From Streptomyces hyaluromycini (GTDB lineage: Bacteria > Actinomycetota > Actinomycetes > Streptomycetales > Streptomycetaceae): a DNA stretch of 64,000 bases. Shown here one piece after another: positions 1 through 8,994 of this stretch. How positions within the stretch are numbered: position 1 is the first letter of the stretch; each line of letters begins with the position of its first letter. The translations under genes and the position numbers were made by a program. The notes below the pieces were generated by a model. The model ran no database searches, was not told the DNA's origin, and saw only the letters and a list, made by a program, of their open reading frames with translations. The stretch spans positions 186,001 to 250,000 of the forward strand of contig NZ_BCFL01000016.1 of assembly GCF_002217755.1 (NCBI RefSeq), written 5' to 3'.

Positions 1-358
1 GGATGAAGGAGCCCAGGTCGAGACCCCGGCCCACCTCCGCGAGCGCACGCGAGTTCACCACCGCTGCCCGGAGCTTGGCCAGCTGGCCCTCGGGCAGGTC
101 GGGGTGGGTGTTGTACAGCGTGTCCGTGACGACGAGGCCGAGGACGGAGTCACCGAGGAACTCCAGCCGCTCGTTCGTCGGCAGGCCGCCGTTCTCGTAT
201 GCGAAGGAACGGTGGGTCAGCGCACGCACCAGAAGGGCGGACTCGAGCTTGTAGCCGAGCCGCCCTTCCAGAAGCGTGTGGGACGAGGCCGTGCTGTCCG
301 CCTTCTTCTTGGCGGTTGGGTCCGCCTTGGGCTCTTCGCCCTTCTTGGGACTGGACAC
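1..358 (-). CDS. rnc: Ribonuclease III, N-terminal part (cut by window start)
   Basis: Endoribonuclease that cleaves double-stranded RNA (rRNA and mRNA processing). Translating the minus strand from a GTG at 358 gives an N-terminal extension rich in Lys, then [20 protein letters not shown] and the family signature [16 protein letters not shown], which carries the acidic catalytic residues of the RNase III domain. The frame stays open to base 1, so the dsRNA-binding domain and stop lie outside the window. It follows rpmF with a 20-nt gap, as in other streptomycetes, so the two are probably co-transcribed. The Lys-rich extension before the conserved domain is longer than in enterobacterial Rnc. 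In Streptomyces this gene is also known as absB, a global regulator of antibiotic synthesis (knowledge, not seen here). Confidence 0.93.
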   Translation of the reverse strand, partial: MSSPKKGEEPKADPTAKKKADSTASSHTLLEGRLGYKLESALLVRALTHRSFAYENGGLPTNERLEFLGDSVLGLVVTDTLYNTHPDLPEGQLAKLRAAVVNSRALAEVGRGLDLGSFI

Positions 359-378
359 AGTGCCTCTCACCTGGCCGC

Positions 379-552
379 TCAGACTTCGAGGACCTGGCGC
401 TTGTTGTAGGTGCCGCAAGACGGGCACGCGATGTGCTGCTGCTTGGGCTCGTGGCAGCGCTCGCACGCAACCAGGGTGGGGACCGCAGCCTTCCACTGCG
501 ACCGGCGGTGGCGCGTGTTGCTGCGCGACATCTTCCGCTTCGGAACAGCCAC
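379..552 (-). CDS. rpmF: 50S ribosomal protein L32
   Basis: A 57-aa basic protein starting [20 protein letters not shown] from a GTG at 552. It contains the zinc-ribbon pattern [18 protein letters not shown], two CxxC pairs, so this is the zinc-binding (C+) form of L32. Length and sequence match the family throughout. It lies 2 nt from the end of the DUF177 gene and 20 nt before rnc, the classic DUF177-rpmF pairing seen in most bacteria. It is too short for most ORF filters but the call is secure. Confidence 0.97.
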   Translation of the reverse strand: MAVPKRKMSRSNTRHRRSQWKAAVPTLVACERCHEPKQQHIACPSCGTYNKRQVLEV

Positions 553-554
553 GG

Positions 555-1205
555 CTACTTCTCCTGCTTCTCGTCGACGCCCGCTTCCGCGTCAGCGCCG
601 GACATCTCGTCCTTCTCGCCGTCCTTCGTGGAACCGGCGAGTCCCTGCAAAGCCGCCCAACGGATGTCGACGGCGTCATGGTGGTGGTCCGGGTCGTCCG
701 TGAGCCGCACTCCGCACTCGGAGCACAGGCCCAGGCAGTCGTCCTGGCACACCGGCTGCATCGGCAGTGCGAGCACCACCGCATCACGCAGCACTGGTTC
801 GAGGTCGAACAGGCCGTCCTCGATGAAGAACCTGTCCTCGTCGTCCTCGGCGTCGTCGCCCGGTTCCGCGATCACGCGGCCCCGGTCGTCGGCGTCAGGG
901 TACGAGAACAGTTCCTGGAAGTCCGCTTCGAGCTCCTGCTCGACCGGCTCCAGACACCTTACGCACTCCCCCTCGGCCTGTGCACGGGCGGTGCCTGTCA
1001 CAAGCACACCTTCCATGACCGACTCAAGCCGGAGTTCGAGCTCCACCGGGGCGCCTTCCGGCACTCCGATGACCCCCTTGATACCGAAGTCCTGGGGAGC
1101 GTCGATCGTGCGGGTCAGGCGCTGCAGGGCACCTGGACGCCGCCCCAGCTCGTGTGTGTCGAACACGAACGGGTTGCGGTGGTCGAGGCGCGTGTGAGGA
1201 GCCAT
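555..1205 (-). CDS. DUF177 (YceD-type) 23S rRNA accumulation protein
   Basis: A 216-aa protein of the DUF177/YceD family, which in other bacteria is needed for normal 23S rRNA levels and is almost always encoded directly before rpmF, as here (2-nt gap). The N-terminal half begins with a short basic segment and has the family's GECVRCLEP motif near residue 80. A second cysteine pair lies in [16 protein letters not shown] near residue 150. Together these four to six cysteines suggest a metal site. The last 40 residues are acidic and probably disordered. Function in Streptomyces is inferred from the family. Confidence 0.88.
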   Translation of the reverse strand: MAPHTRLDHRNPFVFDTHELGRRPGALQRLTRTIDAPQDFGIKGVIGVPEGAPVELELRLESVMEGVLVTGTARAQAEGECVRCLEPVEQELEADFQELFSYPDADDRGRVIAEPGDDAEDDEDRFFIEDGLFDLEPVLRDAVVLALPMQPVCQDDCLGLCSECGVRLTDDPDHHHDAVDIRWAALQGLAGSTKDGEKDEMSGADAEAGVDEKQEK

Positions 1206-1359
1206 TCCTGCTTTCGATCTTCGAACTCAGAGGGACGCCGTCCTGAGATGCCTCCGGGCAGCGTGGATCGCGGACGTAGACGCGACCGAAGAGCCAGGAT
1301 ACTGGACCTTTCGCTGTCGGCCCAATCCGCCTGCCTCCCGGCCGCCTTCCGCCGGGTTT

Positions 1360-2466
1360 CTACAGGCCCCGGCCCTGTTCGTACGCCCGCAGCTGCTCCG
1401 GCGTGATCATGCCGGTGTCGAAGAGGCTGGTCTCGTCGAGGGCGTACGACTGGTGCTGCTGGTGCTGCTGGTGCTGCTGGGCCGCCGGCTGCTGCTGGGG
1501 GTCGTAGACGGGCTGCTGGCCGGTGTCGTAGCCCTGGTAGGCGGCGGCGTACGGATCAGCCTGCTGGTAGCCGTAGGGGTCCTGCTGGTAGCCGTACGCG
1601 TCCTGCTGGGCGTAGACGGGCTGCTGCTGGGGGTAGCCGTACGGATCCTGCGCCACGGGCTGCTGGTCGTACTGCGGCTGCTGCTGGGGCTGCTCGGCCT
1701 GGGCCGCCTGAGACTGCGACTGCGCCTGCGCCGCCTGGGCGTCCCGGTCGGCGAGGGCCGCGAGATCGGCGAGGTAGTCGGCGTCGCTGGAGTGCTGGAA
1801 GGTCGTGTCGTCGTCGGCGAGGGCGCCGAGGGCGTCGGAGGCGATCCGGCCGTGCAGCTTGGCGCGGCCCTTGCCGACCGCCTCCAGGGTCTTGGCGAGG
1901 ACCGCCTCGAAGGCGCCGAGCTTGACGTCGACGTAGGCGTCGGCGTCCCGGCGCAGGGTCTCCGGGTCGTGGCTGCGCTCGGGGGCGTCCTCGTCCTCGT
2001 AGCCCTGCTCGTCGAGGCCGGGGCCGGTGCCGAGCAGCTTCTCGCGGCCACGGCCGACCGAGCCGAGCGTCTTGGTGAGGACGACCTCGAAGTTCGCGAG
2101 CTTGGAGTCGACGTAGTCGTCGGCGTCGGCGCGGACCTCCTCGGCCTCCTGGCGGGCCTCGGCGAGGATCCGGTCGGCCTCGGCCTGGGAGCGGCGGGCC
2201 ACCTCGGTGTCGGAGATCAGCGAGCCGCGCTCGGCATGCGCGGTCTCGATGATCCGCTCCGCTTCCATACGGGCCTGCTCGACCATCTGGTCCCGGCCGC
2301 CGATCAGCTCCTCGGCCTGCGCGAGCGAGCCGGGCAGCGCCTGGCGCAGCTCTTCGAGCATCGCGAGCAGCTCGGCGCGGTTGACCACGCACGACGCCGA
2401 CATGGGCATGGACCGGGCGCCGGTGACCGAGGTCACGATCTCGTCGAGCTTCTTCTGCACGTCCAC
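1360..2466 (-). CDS. Coiled-coil, Gln/Tyr-rich tail protein (cell-division-initiation / F0-b-like)
   Basis: A 368-aa protein, GTG start at 2466. Residues about 1-130 are strongly heptad-like and charged (for example ARMEAERIIETAHAERG and RSQAEADRILAEARQEAEE), which is why homologues are labelled ATP synthase F0 subunit b-like or DivIVA-like. Two related segments, DDYVDSKLANFEVVLTKTL and DAYVDVKLGAFEAVLAKTL, form an internal duplication around residues 117-205. From about residue 240 the protein is low-complexity, rich in Gln, Tyr, Pro and Ala. No signal peptide or membrane segment is seen. In Streptomyces it is a conserved neighbour of coaD; a role in polar growth or division is only inferred from the coiled coil. 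Confidence 0.8.
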   Translation of the reverse strand: MDVQKKLDEIVTSVTGARSMPMSASCVVNRAELLAMLEELRQALPGSLAQAEELIGGRDQMVEQARMEAERIIETAHAERGSLISDTEVARRSQAEADRILAEARQEAEEVRADADDYVDSKLANFEVVLTKTLGSVGRGREKLLGTGPGLDEQGYEDEDAPERSHDPETLRRDADAYVDVKLGAFEAVLAKTLEAVGKGRAKLHGRIASDALGALADDDTTFQHSSDADYLADLAALADRDAQAAQAQSQSQAAQAEQPQQQPQYDQQPVAQDPYGYPQQQPVYAQQDAYGYQQDPYGYQQADPYAAAYQGYDTGQQPVYDPQQQPAAQQHQQHQQHQSYALDETSLFDTGMITPEQLRAYEQGRGL

Positions 2467-2523
2467 CTGTGCTCGCCACTCTCTACAGCTGGGTTGGAGA
2501 CGGACGGGACGACTGTAGCCCCA

Positions 2524-3003
2524 TCAGTCCTTACCGAGACGCTCGTTGAGGGCCTCCAGAACGGCCGGCGGAACCAGGTGGGCGATGTCGCCGCCCCACT
2601 GGGCCACCTCCTTGACCAACGAGGAGGAGAGGAAACTGTAGGTCGGGTTGGTCGGCACGAAAAGTGTCTCGACACCCGACAGACCGTTGTTCATCTGGGC
2701 CATCTGCAGCTCGTAGTCGAAGTCGCTGACGGCCCGCAGGCCCTTGACGATGGCCGGGATGTCACGCTGCTTGCAGAAGTCGACGAGGAGGCCGTGGAAG
2801 GCCTCGACCCGGACGTTCGCGTAGTCCGCGGTGACCGTGCGGATCAGGTCGATCCGCTCGTCGATCTCGAACAGGCCCTTCTTGGACTTGTTGATCATCA
2901 CCGCGACGTAGACCTCGTCGTAAAGACGGGACGCACGGGCAATGATGTCGAGGTGTCCGTTGGTGATCGGGTCGAACGACCCGGGACAGACGGCGCGGCG
3001 CAC
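2524..3003 (-). CDS. coaD: Phosphopantetheine adenylyltransferase
   Basis: Transfers AMP from ATP to 4'-phosphopantetheine, the penultimate step of coenzyme A synthesis. The protein begins with the nucleotidyltransferase motif RRAVCPGSFDPITNGHLDII (the GxFDPxTxGH signature) and ends near LVPPAVLEALNERLGKD. I chose the GTG at 3003, giving 159 aa, the usual family length, with GAGGG upstream. An in-frame ATG at 3036 would add 11 residues and overlap rsmD. The distal motif NPTYSFLSSSLVKEVA (ISSTxVR-equivalent) is present. Lies 26 nt after rsmD, probably in one transcript. Confidence 0.94.
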   Translation of the reverse strand: MRRAVCPGSFDPITNGHLDIIARASRLYDEVYVAVMINKSKKGLFEIDERIDLIRTVTADYANVRVEAFHGLLVDFCKQRDIPAIVKGLRAVSDFDYELQMAQMNNGLSGVETLFVPTNPTYSFLSSSLVKEVAQWGGDIAHLVPPAVLEALNERLGKD

Positions 3004-3029
3004 TTGTGATCCCTCGCTCTCCGGTCCGG

Positions 3030-3617
3030 TCATCGTGCGTCTTCGCACGTAGAGGCGGCGCGACCGTACCAAAACGTTCCCTCGCCGTAGCGACGGGACC
3101 GGAGGGCCTCGAAGCCGGCCGGCCAGTGGAAATCGCCGCCTCTGGTGCTGCGCTCCACGGTGACGAGGGCATCGGGCGCGAGCCAGCCCTGCGAGTGGAG
3201 TGTGAGGAGAATCTCCCGAAGATCGTCGTCCGTGACGGCGTACGGGGGGTCGAGGAACACCAGGTCGTACGGCTGTGCCGGGGGCGGTGTCCTGATGATC
3301 TGTTCCGCTTTGCCCGCCCTGACCTCGGCACCGGGGAGGCCGAGGTTCTTCACGTTCTCCCGTACGACGCGGGCGGCTCTCGCATCGGCCTCGACGAGGA
3401 GGGTGTGGCCGGCGCCCCTGGAGAGGGCCTCCAGGCCCACGGCCCCGGATCCCGCGTAGAGGTCGAGGACGCGTTCGCCGTCCAGGGGGCTGCCGAGGAG
3501 GGACTGCCAGGTGGAGAAGAGGCCTTCGCGTGCGCGGTCCGAAGTGGGCCGGGTTCCTGTGCCGGGCGGCACGGAGAGGCGCCGTCCGCCTGCCTGGCCG
3601 GCGATCACGCGGGTCAT
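3030..3617 (-). CDS. rsmD: 16S rRNA (guanine966-N2)-methyltransferase
   Basis: A 195-aa Rossmann-fold methyltransferase. The SAM-binding motif VLDLYAGSGAVGLEALSRGA is near residue 50 and the catalytic motif DLVFLDPPYA (the DPPY type of N2-guanine methyltransferases) near residue 118. The N-terminus MTRVIAGQAGGRRLSVP is the typical RsmD start, including the basic GxxRGRxL-like stretch. It precedes coaD, a pairing conserved widely in bacteria. Acts on the 30S subunit at G966 by family knowledge. Confidence 0.93.
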   Translation of the reverse strand: MTRVIAGQAGGRRLSVPPGTGTRPTSDRAREGLFSTWQSLLGSPLDGERVLDLYAGSGAVGLEALSRGAGHTLLVEADARAARVVRENVKNLGLPGAEVRAGKAEQIIRTPPPAQPYDLVFLDPPYAVTDDDLREILLTLHSQGWLAPDALVTVERSTRGGDFHWPAGFEALRSRRYGEGTFWYGRAASTCEDAR

Positions 3618-3690
3618 GGGGGGTCCTTCTTCGGGGGCAGCTTTACGGGTTCAGTTTGGCAGGCCTACCGATGTGGGTGCCTGGTGTGCG

Positions 3691-3772
3691 ACGGCGGCTG
3701 CGGGTCCGCTGTGGCTTGTCGCGCCCGCGCGGCGCCAGCCGCATATCGATACAGCCCCGCGCCCCTTGGTTG
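3691..3772. repeat. Dispersed Streptomyces intergenic repeat, copy 1
   Basis: Stretch between recG and rsmD containing GTCGCGCCCGCGCGG, GCCGCATATCGATACAG and CCCCGCGCCCCTT in order. The same modules, in either orientation, recur near 21.2, 29.8-29.98, 49.0 and 57.8 kb. It looks like the common streptomycete palindromic repeat whose modules read GGCTGGTCGCGCAGTTCCCCGC and GGCTCCGCCGCG in better copies. No coding sequence is evident here. Confidence 0.65.
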
Positions 3773-3779
3773 GTCACCT

Positions 3780-6700
3780 CTAGCCCTTTTCCAGGTACTG
3801 CTCTCTCTCCTCGTCCAGGAGGGCGTCCAGGGCCGTGCGGAGACCGGTCAGGTTGGTCAGCTCCGGGTCCTCGGCGACCAGCGCCGTCGCCTCCTCCCTC
3901 GCTTCCGCGATGATCTCCTCGTCCTCGATCACCGCGAGGACGCGGAGGCTGGAGCGGGCGCCCGACTGGGCCTGGCCCAGGACGTCGCCCTCTCTGCGCT
4001 GTTCGAGGTCGATGCGGGAGAGCTCGAAACCGTCCAGGGTGGAGGCCACCGCCGTGAGGCGCTGGCGGGCCGCGCTCGCCTCCGGCATCTCCGTGACCAG
4101 GAGGCAGAGGCCGGCGGCCGAGCCTCGGCCCACGCGGCCGCGCAGCTGGTGGAGCTGGGAGACGCCGAAGCGGTCGGCGTCCATGATCACCATGGCGGTG
4201 GCGTTCGGGACGTTCACACCGACCTCGATGACCGTCGTGGCCACCAGGACGTCCGTGTCGCCCGCGGCGAAGCGGCGCATCACCGCGTCCTTGTCGTCGG
4301 GGTGCATACGGCCGTGGAGGACCTCGACCCGGAGGCCGTTCAGCGGGCCCTTGGCGAGGTGGTCGGCCACGTCCAGGACGGCCAGGGGCGGACGCTTCTC
4401 CGCCTCGTCCTCGGCGGACTTCTTCGCCTTCTTGGGGTCCTCCTCCTCGTCGCCGATGCGGGGGCAGACGACGTAGGCCTGGTGGCCGTTGCCGACTTCC
4501 TCTCTGACCCGTTCCCAGGCGCGGGCCAGGAAGTGGGGCTTGTCGGCGGCGGGGACGACATGGGTGGCGATCGGGGAGCGGCCAGCCGGGAGCTGGTCCA
4601 GGACCGAGGTCTCCAGATCGCCGAAGACCGTCATCGCGACCGTGCGCGGGATGGGGGTCGCGGTCATGACGAGGAGGTGCGGTGGCTGCTTGCCCTTGCC
4701 TCGGAGGGCGTCGCGCTGCTCCACTCCGAAGCGGTGCTGTTCGTCCACGACCACCAGGCCGAGGTCGTGGAACTGGACCTTGTCCTCGATCAGCGCGTGC
4801 GTGCCGATCACGATCCCCGCCTCGCCCGTGACCAGGTCCAGCATCGCCTGGCGGCGGGCCGCCGTACCCATCGAGCCGGTGAGGAGGACGACCTTGGTGC
4901 CATGGTCCGCGCCGCCGAGCATGCCGCCCTCGGCCAGCTCGCCCATCATCTCGGTGATCGAGCGGTGGTGCTGCTGGGCCAGCACCTCGGTGGGGGCGAG
5001 CATGGCGGCCTGGCCGCCCGCGTCGACCACCGTGAGCATCGCGCGCAGGGCCACCATGGTGTTGTGGGTGACTGTGAAATGGTCGGTTACGTACGCATGG
5101 CTCGGGTGAGCGACGCTGATGCACTGGACCGGCTTTCGCCCGACGTACTCAACCGCGCGGATTCCGCGTCGGAAGGTGTTGTATTTCGGCCGGGGCCGGA
5201 TTCGGGCAGCCTTGCGGGACAGGCGGAACGGGGGGTACTCGTCAGGCAGTGCCACCGAGACGTTGAACGCAGCCCGCTTCGACAGCACGCGCGCGCGACC
5301 GCCCAGCGATCGCACAAGCCAGGCAACATCGTCCGCGAGCCTGCGAGAGGCAGAACAGAGCGAGACGCTCATGCCATCGGCCTGGACGGTGCCATCGGTG
5401 TCCAGAAGTCCTTGCAGCAACGCGAGTCGGTTCTTGATCGAGGTGTTCTTGAAGTCGTCGGGAACGAATTTTCCGTGTGACGTCTCGCCCCACAGGTTCA
5501 AGTCCCGCAGAATTTGGATCACCGGATTGCGCAGTCCACCGGCGCGCTGCGAGAGCTGGATCGTGTAGTCACAGCGGGAGCCCTTCACGGGCACCAATCG
5601 GCATTCCGGTGTCACCGCGGCAGCCACAGCATCGCGAATCTCGTCGTCCATCGTCGAAAGACGCAGGTTGTGCCGGAAGGAACCGTCCCCGAGGAGAAGG
5701 CCCAGCAGGTAAGGATCCAGGGGCAGGCCCGTGTCGTATCCGAGATCGACAGGTACTGCCGCCGGGACGTACCACTTCGAGGACCCGTTTGCCTTAAACG
5801 TGTCAAGGCGGATTTCTCGAGTGGTCATGACCTTGGGTGCCTGACCCCGGTGCCATCCGCAACTGGTTCCGACGATCCAGAGATGTTCGTCATCGCATTC
5901 CACGGAACTTCCGTCGGAAAGGACCAATCGCCAGACATCGCGTTCTCCTTGCGGGAAGACCCCGTCGATGAGCGCGATCTCACCGTGGGGCACGATGACC
6001 TCGTCCCCCACGCTCAAGTCCCCCATCCGACGGAATCCGACGGGTGTCAGCACCAGGGAGTCCAGAGGCTGCGCCTTCCCCGAACCCACCTCCCCCTGGA
6101 GGAGGCGGTGCATGGGATGTTCCGTCGCCAGGTCGTCGAAGATCTCCTTCGAGACCTTCTGCTGGCCGTCCGTGAGGGTGAACGGGAGGCGGTCGTCGAA
6201 GGCCGTCAGGAGGCCGTCGGGGGTCGGTTTGCGGGCCGCCGCGGGGAGCAGGGCGTCCGCGTGGCGGCGGCGGGCCAGGGCGACCTGGAGGACGAAGGCC
6301 TCGTCCCACTTGAGGCGGTCGCGGGCCGCCGCGATGTCCGCCTTGGTGTGCGGGCGGTGGATCTTGAGGAGGGCTTCGGGGAGGGGCAGGAGACCGCGCC
6401 CTTCGCGGAGGGCCGGGGGGAGCGGGTCGAGGGCCTCCTGGGCGCCGGGGAGGACCGTCTGGACCGCCTTGCCGATCTTCCAGGACTCCAGCTTGGCGGT
6501 GGCCGGGTAGAGCGGGATCAGGGCGCCTGCCCAGGTCTCCACGGATTCGGCCGGGTCGTCGCCCCGGAGCAGTTCATAGGCCGGGTGGGCCAGTTGCAGG
6601 CGGCGGTTGAAGACCGAGACCTTGCCGGCGAACATCGCGCGGGTGCCCGGCAGGAGTTCCTTGTGGGGTTTGTGAACGCCGTTGCCGAAGAAGACCAGTT

Positions 6701-6998
6701 GGAGCTGGCCGCTGCCGTCGGTGATCGTGACCTCCAGGCGCTGGCCCTTGCCGCGCGGCGCCTTGGAGGAGGCGAACGTGTGCAGGCGGGCGTCGGCGAC
6801 CATGGCGACCACCGTCACGTGTTCGTCCATGGGCAGGTCGGCGAGGTGGGTGAGCTGGCCACGCTCCTCGTATCTGCGGGGGTAGTGGTGCAGGAGGTCG
6901 CCGACGGTGTGCAGGCCGAGATGCTCGGCCATCACCTTGGCGGTGGCTGGGCCGAGCACTTTCTTCAGTGGTTCTTCCAGTGCGGGCACGAGATCCAT
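3780..6998 (-). CDS. recG: ATP-dependent DNA helicase RecG, intein-containing precursor
   Basis: RecG remodels stalled replication forks and Holliday junctions. The precursor is 1072 aa from the ATG at 6998; removing the 338-aa intein (residues 309-646) leaves 734 aa, the normal actinobacterial RecG size. The N-extein holds the wedge/OB domain and LLQGEVGSGK, the Walker A motif, which is cut by the intein before its Thr. The C-extein has VVVDEQHRFGVEQRDALRGK (motif II, DEQH), LLVMTATPIPRT (motif III) and QLRGRVGRG (motif VI). Splicing must restore GEVGSGKT for activity. An upstream in-frame start at 7019 is possible but unlikely. The gene is divergent from the HSP90-like gene. Confidence 0.95.
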   Translation of the reverse strand: MDLVPALEEPLKKVLGPATAKVMAEHLGLHTVGDLLHHYPRRYEERGQLTHLADLPMDEHVTVVAMVADARLHTFASSKAPRGKGQRLEVTITDGSGQLQLVFFGNGVHKPHKELLPGTRAMFAGKVSVFNRRLQLAHPAYELLRGDDPAESVETWAGALIPLYPATAKLESWKIGKAVQTVLPGAQEALDPLPPALREGRGLLPLPEALLKIHRPHTKADIAAARDRLKWDEAFVLQVALARRRHADALLPAAARKPTPDGLLTAFDDRLPFTLTDGQQKVSKEIFDDLATEHPMHRLLQGEVGSGKAQPLDSLVLTPVGFRRMGDLSVGDEVIVPHGEIALIDGVFPQGERDVWRLVLSDGSSVECDDEHLWIVGTSCGWHRGQAPKVMTTREIRLDTFKANGSSKWYVPAAVPVDLGYDTGLPLDPYLLGLLLGDGSFRHNLRLSTMDDEIRDAVAAAVTPECRLVPVKGSRCDYTIQLSQRAGGLRNPVIQILRDLNLWGETSHGKFVPDDFKNTSIKNRLALLQGLLDTDGTVQADGMSVSLCSASRRLADDVAWLVRSLGGRARVLSKRAAFNVSVALPDEYPPFRLSRKAARIRPRPKYNTFRRGIRAVEYVGRKPVQCISVAHPSHAYVTDHFTVTHNTMVALRAMLTVVDAGGQAAMLAPTEVLAQQHHRSITEMMGELAEGGMLGGADHGTKVVLLTGSMGTAARRQAMLDLVTGEAGIVIGTHALIEDKVQFHDLGLVVVDEQHRFGVEQRDALRGKGKQPPHLLVMTATPIPRTVAMTVFGDLETSVLDQLPAGRSPIATHVVPAADKPHFLARAWERVREEVGNGHQAYVVCPRIGDEEEDPKKAKKSAEDEAEKRPPLAVLDVADHLAKGPLNGLRVEVLHGRMHPDDKDAVMRRFAAGDTDVLVATTVIEVGVNVPNATAMVIMDADRFGVSQLHQLRGRVGRGSAAGLCLLVTEMPEASAARQRLTAVASTLDGFELSRIDLEQRREGDVLGQAQSGARSSLRVLAVIEDEEIIAEAREEATALVAEDPELTNLTGLRTALDALLDEEREQYLEKG
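5061..6074 (-). other. RecG intein (class 3-like, LAGLIDADG) inserted in the P-loop
   Basis: In-frame 338-residue insertion between Lys and Thr of the RecG Walker A motif GEVGSGK/T. It starts with Ala (AQPLDSLVLTPVGFRRMGDL), so it lacks the usual Cys/Ser nucleophile, and ends FTVTHN before Thr+1. Block B reads CDDEHLW with Trp at intein residue 66; block F reads KPVQCISV with Cys at 318; Thr336 precedes His337-Asn338. As I recall the literature, this Trp/Cys/Thr triplet defines class 3 inteins, in which the block F Cys attacks the N-terminal junction. Two dodecapeptide motifs, LLGLLLGDGS (about residues 123-132) and LLQGLLDTDGT (about 219-229), mark a LAGLIDADG homing endonuclease. By eye the coding DNA is richer in A/T than the flanking exteins, consistent with transfer. 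Confidence 0.93.
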
Positions 6999-7167
6999 TG
7001 CACACCACACCACTGACAATGCCGTATATGTCTCGGGAAACCCCTGGTCAGACGGCCGTTTTGAGTCATAGGATGGCGCGCTCCGGCCATCCTTCCGCGG
7101 TCACCACCCCACCAGGGACCGCCCGACCCCGCGCCGACCACGTCTTCCCCCCTCCGGCGCAGCGACG

Positions 7168-8994
7168 ATGGACTCCCAGACCTCACAGTCATCCCAGGCA
7201 TCACAGTCACCTCATACGTTCCAGGTCGACCTGCGTGGTTTGGTGGACCTGCTCTCCCATCACCTGTACTCCAGCCCCAAGGTCTACCTGCGCGAACTGC
7301 TGCAGAACGCCGTGGACGCGATCACCGCGAGACGGGCCGAACAGCCCGACGCCCCGGCGCGGGTGCGGCTGTACGCCGACGGCAGCGCCCTTCGGGTGGA
7401 GGACAGCGGCGTCGGGCTCACCGAGTCGGACGTGCACAGCCTGCTCGCGACCATCGGGCGCAGCTCCAAACGCGGAGACGGGCTGCAGGAGGCCCGCTCC
7501 GACTTCCTGGGCCAGTTCGGCATCGGACTGCTGGCCTGTTTCGTGGTCGCCGAGCGGATCCGGGTGGTCAGCCGCAGCGCCCGGACGCCGGACGCGCCGC
7601 CCGTGGAGTGGACGGCCCGCGACGACGGGTCGTACACCGTGCGGACGTTGGCGCCCGAGGCCCGTCCCGAGCCCGGTACCACCGTGCATCTGGTGGCGCG
7701 GGCGGGCGCGGCCGAGTGGCTGGACGAGCGGCGGGTGCTCGCGCTGGCGCGGGACTTCGGGTCGCTGCTGCCGTACGACGTCCGGGTGGGCGACGAGGCG
7801 GTCACCGATCTGCCGGCGCCCTGGGACCGGCCGTACCCCTCCCCCAGCACCCGGCGGGTGGCGCTGGCCCGGCACTGTCACGAGCTGTTCGGGTTCACGC
7901 CGTTGGACTCGATCGCGCTGGACGTGCCGCTGGCCGGGATCCGGGGCGTGGCGTACGTGCTGCCGTCGGCGGTGAGTCCGGCGCAGCGGGCCACGCACCG
8001 CGTGCACCTCAAGGGCATGCTGCTCACCGAGCGGGCCGAACAGCTGCTGCCGGACTGGGCGTTCTTCGTGCGCTGTGTCCTGGACACGGACAGTCTGCGG
8101 CCGACCGCCTCGCGCGAGTCGCTGTACGAGGACGAGACGCTGGCCGCCGTACGGGAGGCGCTCGGCGAAAGGATTCGGTCCTGGCTGACCGGGCTGGCGG
8201 CCGGTGATCCGGAACGCCTTGCCGCGTTCCTGTCCGTGCATCACCTCGGTGTGAAGTCGCTGGCGCGGCACGACAAGGAGATGCTGCGGACCATGCTGGC
8301 GTGGCTCCCCTTCGAGACCACCGACGGACAGCTGTCCCTGGAGGAGTTCGCGCAGCGGCACCCGGTGGTGCACTTCACGCGGACGGTCGAGGAGTACCGG
8401 CAGGTCGCGCCGATCGCCTCCGCGCAGGGCGTCGGGGTGATCAACGGCGGCTACACGTACGACAGTGAGCTGGTCGAGGCGCTGCCGTCGGTGCGGCCCG
8501 GGACGGTGGTCGCGGAGCTGGACGCGGACACCGTGACCGCGCATCTCGATGCCGTGGACCCGGCGGAGGAGCTGGCGGTGGCGGGGTTTTTGGGGGTGGC
8601 GCGGGCGAAGCTGGACCCGCTGCAATGTGACATTGTACTGAGAGCGTTCCACCCCCTCTCGGTCCCCGCCCTCCACCTCGACGACCGCGCCGCCCGTCAT
8701 GAACAGGCCCGTGCGGAGGCCGAGGAGCAGGCCGACGACCTGTGGGCGGGCATTCTGGGCTCGCTGCGCGGCAGCGCGCCCCGGGCCCGTCTGGTGCTCA
8801 ACCACCTCAACCCGCTGGTCCGGCGGATCAGTGCCCTCAAGGACCCGGAGCTGATCGGCACCGCGACCGAGTCGCTCTACGGTCAGGCGCTGCTGATGGC
8901 CCAGCGTCCGCTGCGGCCGGCCGACTCGGCGCTGCTCAACCGCTCGTTCATCGGCCTCCTGGAGTGGGCCACTCATGGGGAAGGCGATCGCTGA
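7168..8994 (+). CDS. HSP90-family (HtpG-like) ATPase
   Basis: A 608-aa GHKL ATPase of the HSP90 family. The N-terminal ATP site is clear: YLRELLQNAVDAITAR (N-box with catalytic Glu and Mg-binding Asn), VEDSGVGLTESDVHSLLATI (DxGxG) and FLGQFGIGLLACFVVAERI (GxxGxG lid). The middle segment has the SRESLYEDE region, the counterpart of the HtpG SREMLQ loop. The C-terminal dimerisation region is diverged and there is no MEEVD tail. The first 15 residues are Ser/Gln-rich, so a slightly later start is possible. Its TGA overlaps the ATG of the next gene (TGATG), so the TPR-like partner is translationally coupled. Confidence 0.88.
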   Translation: MDSQTSQSSQASQSPHTFQVDLRGLVDLLSHHLYSSPKVYLRELLQNAVDAITARRAEQPDAPARVRLYADGSALRVEDSGVGLTESDVHSLLATIGRSSKRGDGLQEARSDFLGQFGIGLLACFVVAERIRVVSRSARTPDAPPVEWTARDDGSYTVRTLAPEARPEPGTTVHLVARAGAAEWLDERRVLALARDFGSLLPYDVRVGDEAVTDLPAPWDRPYPSPSTRRVALARHCHELFGFTPLDSIALDVPLAGIRGVAYVLPSAVSPAQRATHRVHLKGMLLTERAEQLLPDWAFFVRCVLDTDSLRPTASRESLYEDETLAAVREALGERIRSWLTGLAAGDPERLAAFLSVHHLGVKSLARHDKEMLRTMLAWLPFETTDGQLSLEEFAQRHPVVHFTRTVEEYRQVAPIASAQGVGVINGGYTYDSELVEALPSVRPGTVVAELDADTVTAHLDAVDPAEELAVAGFLGVARAKLDPLQCDIVLRAFHPLSVPALHLDDRAARHEQARAEAEEQADDLWAGILGSLRGSAPRARLVLNHLNPLVRRISALKDPELIGTATESLYGQALLMAQRPLRPADSALLNRSFIGLLEWATHGEGDR

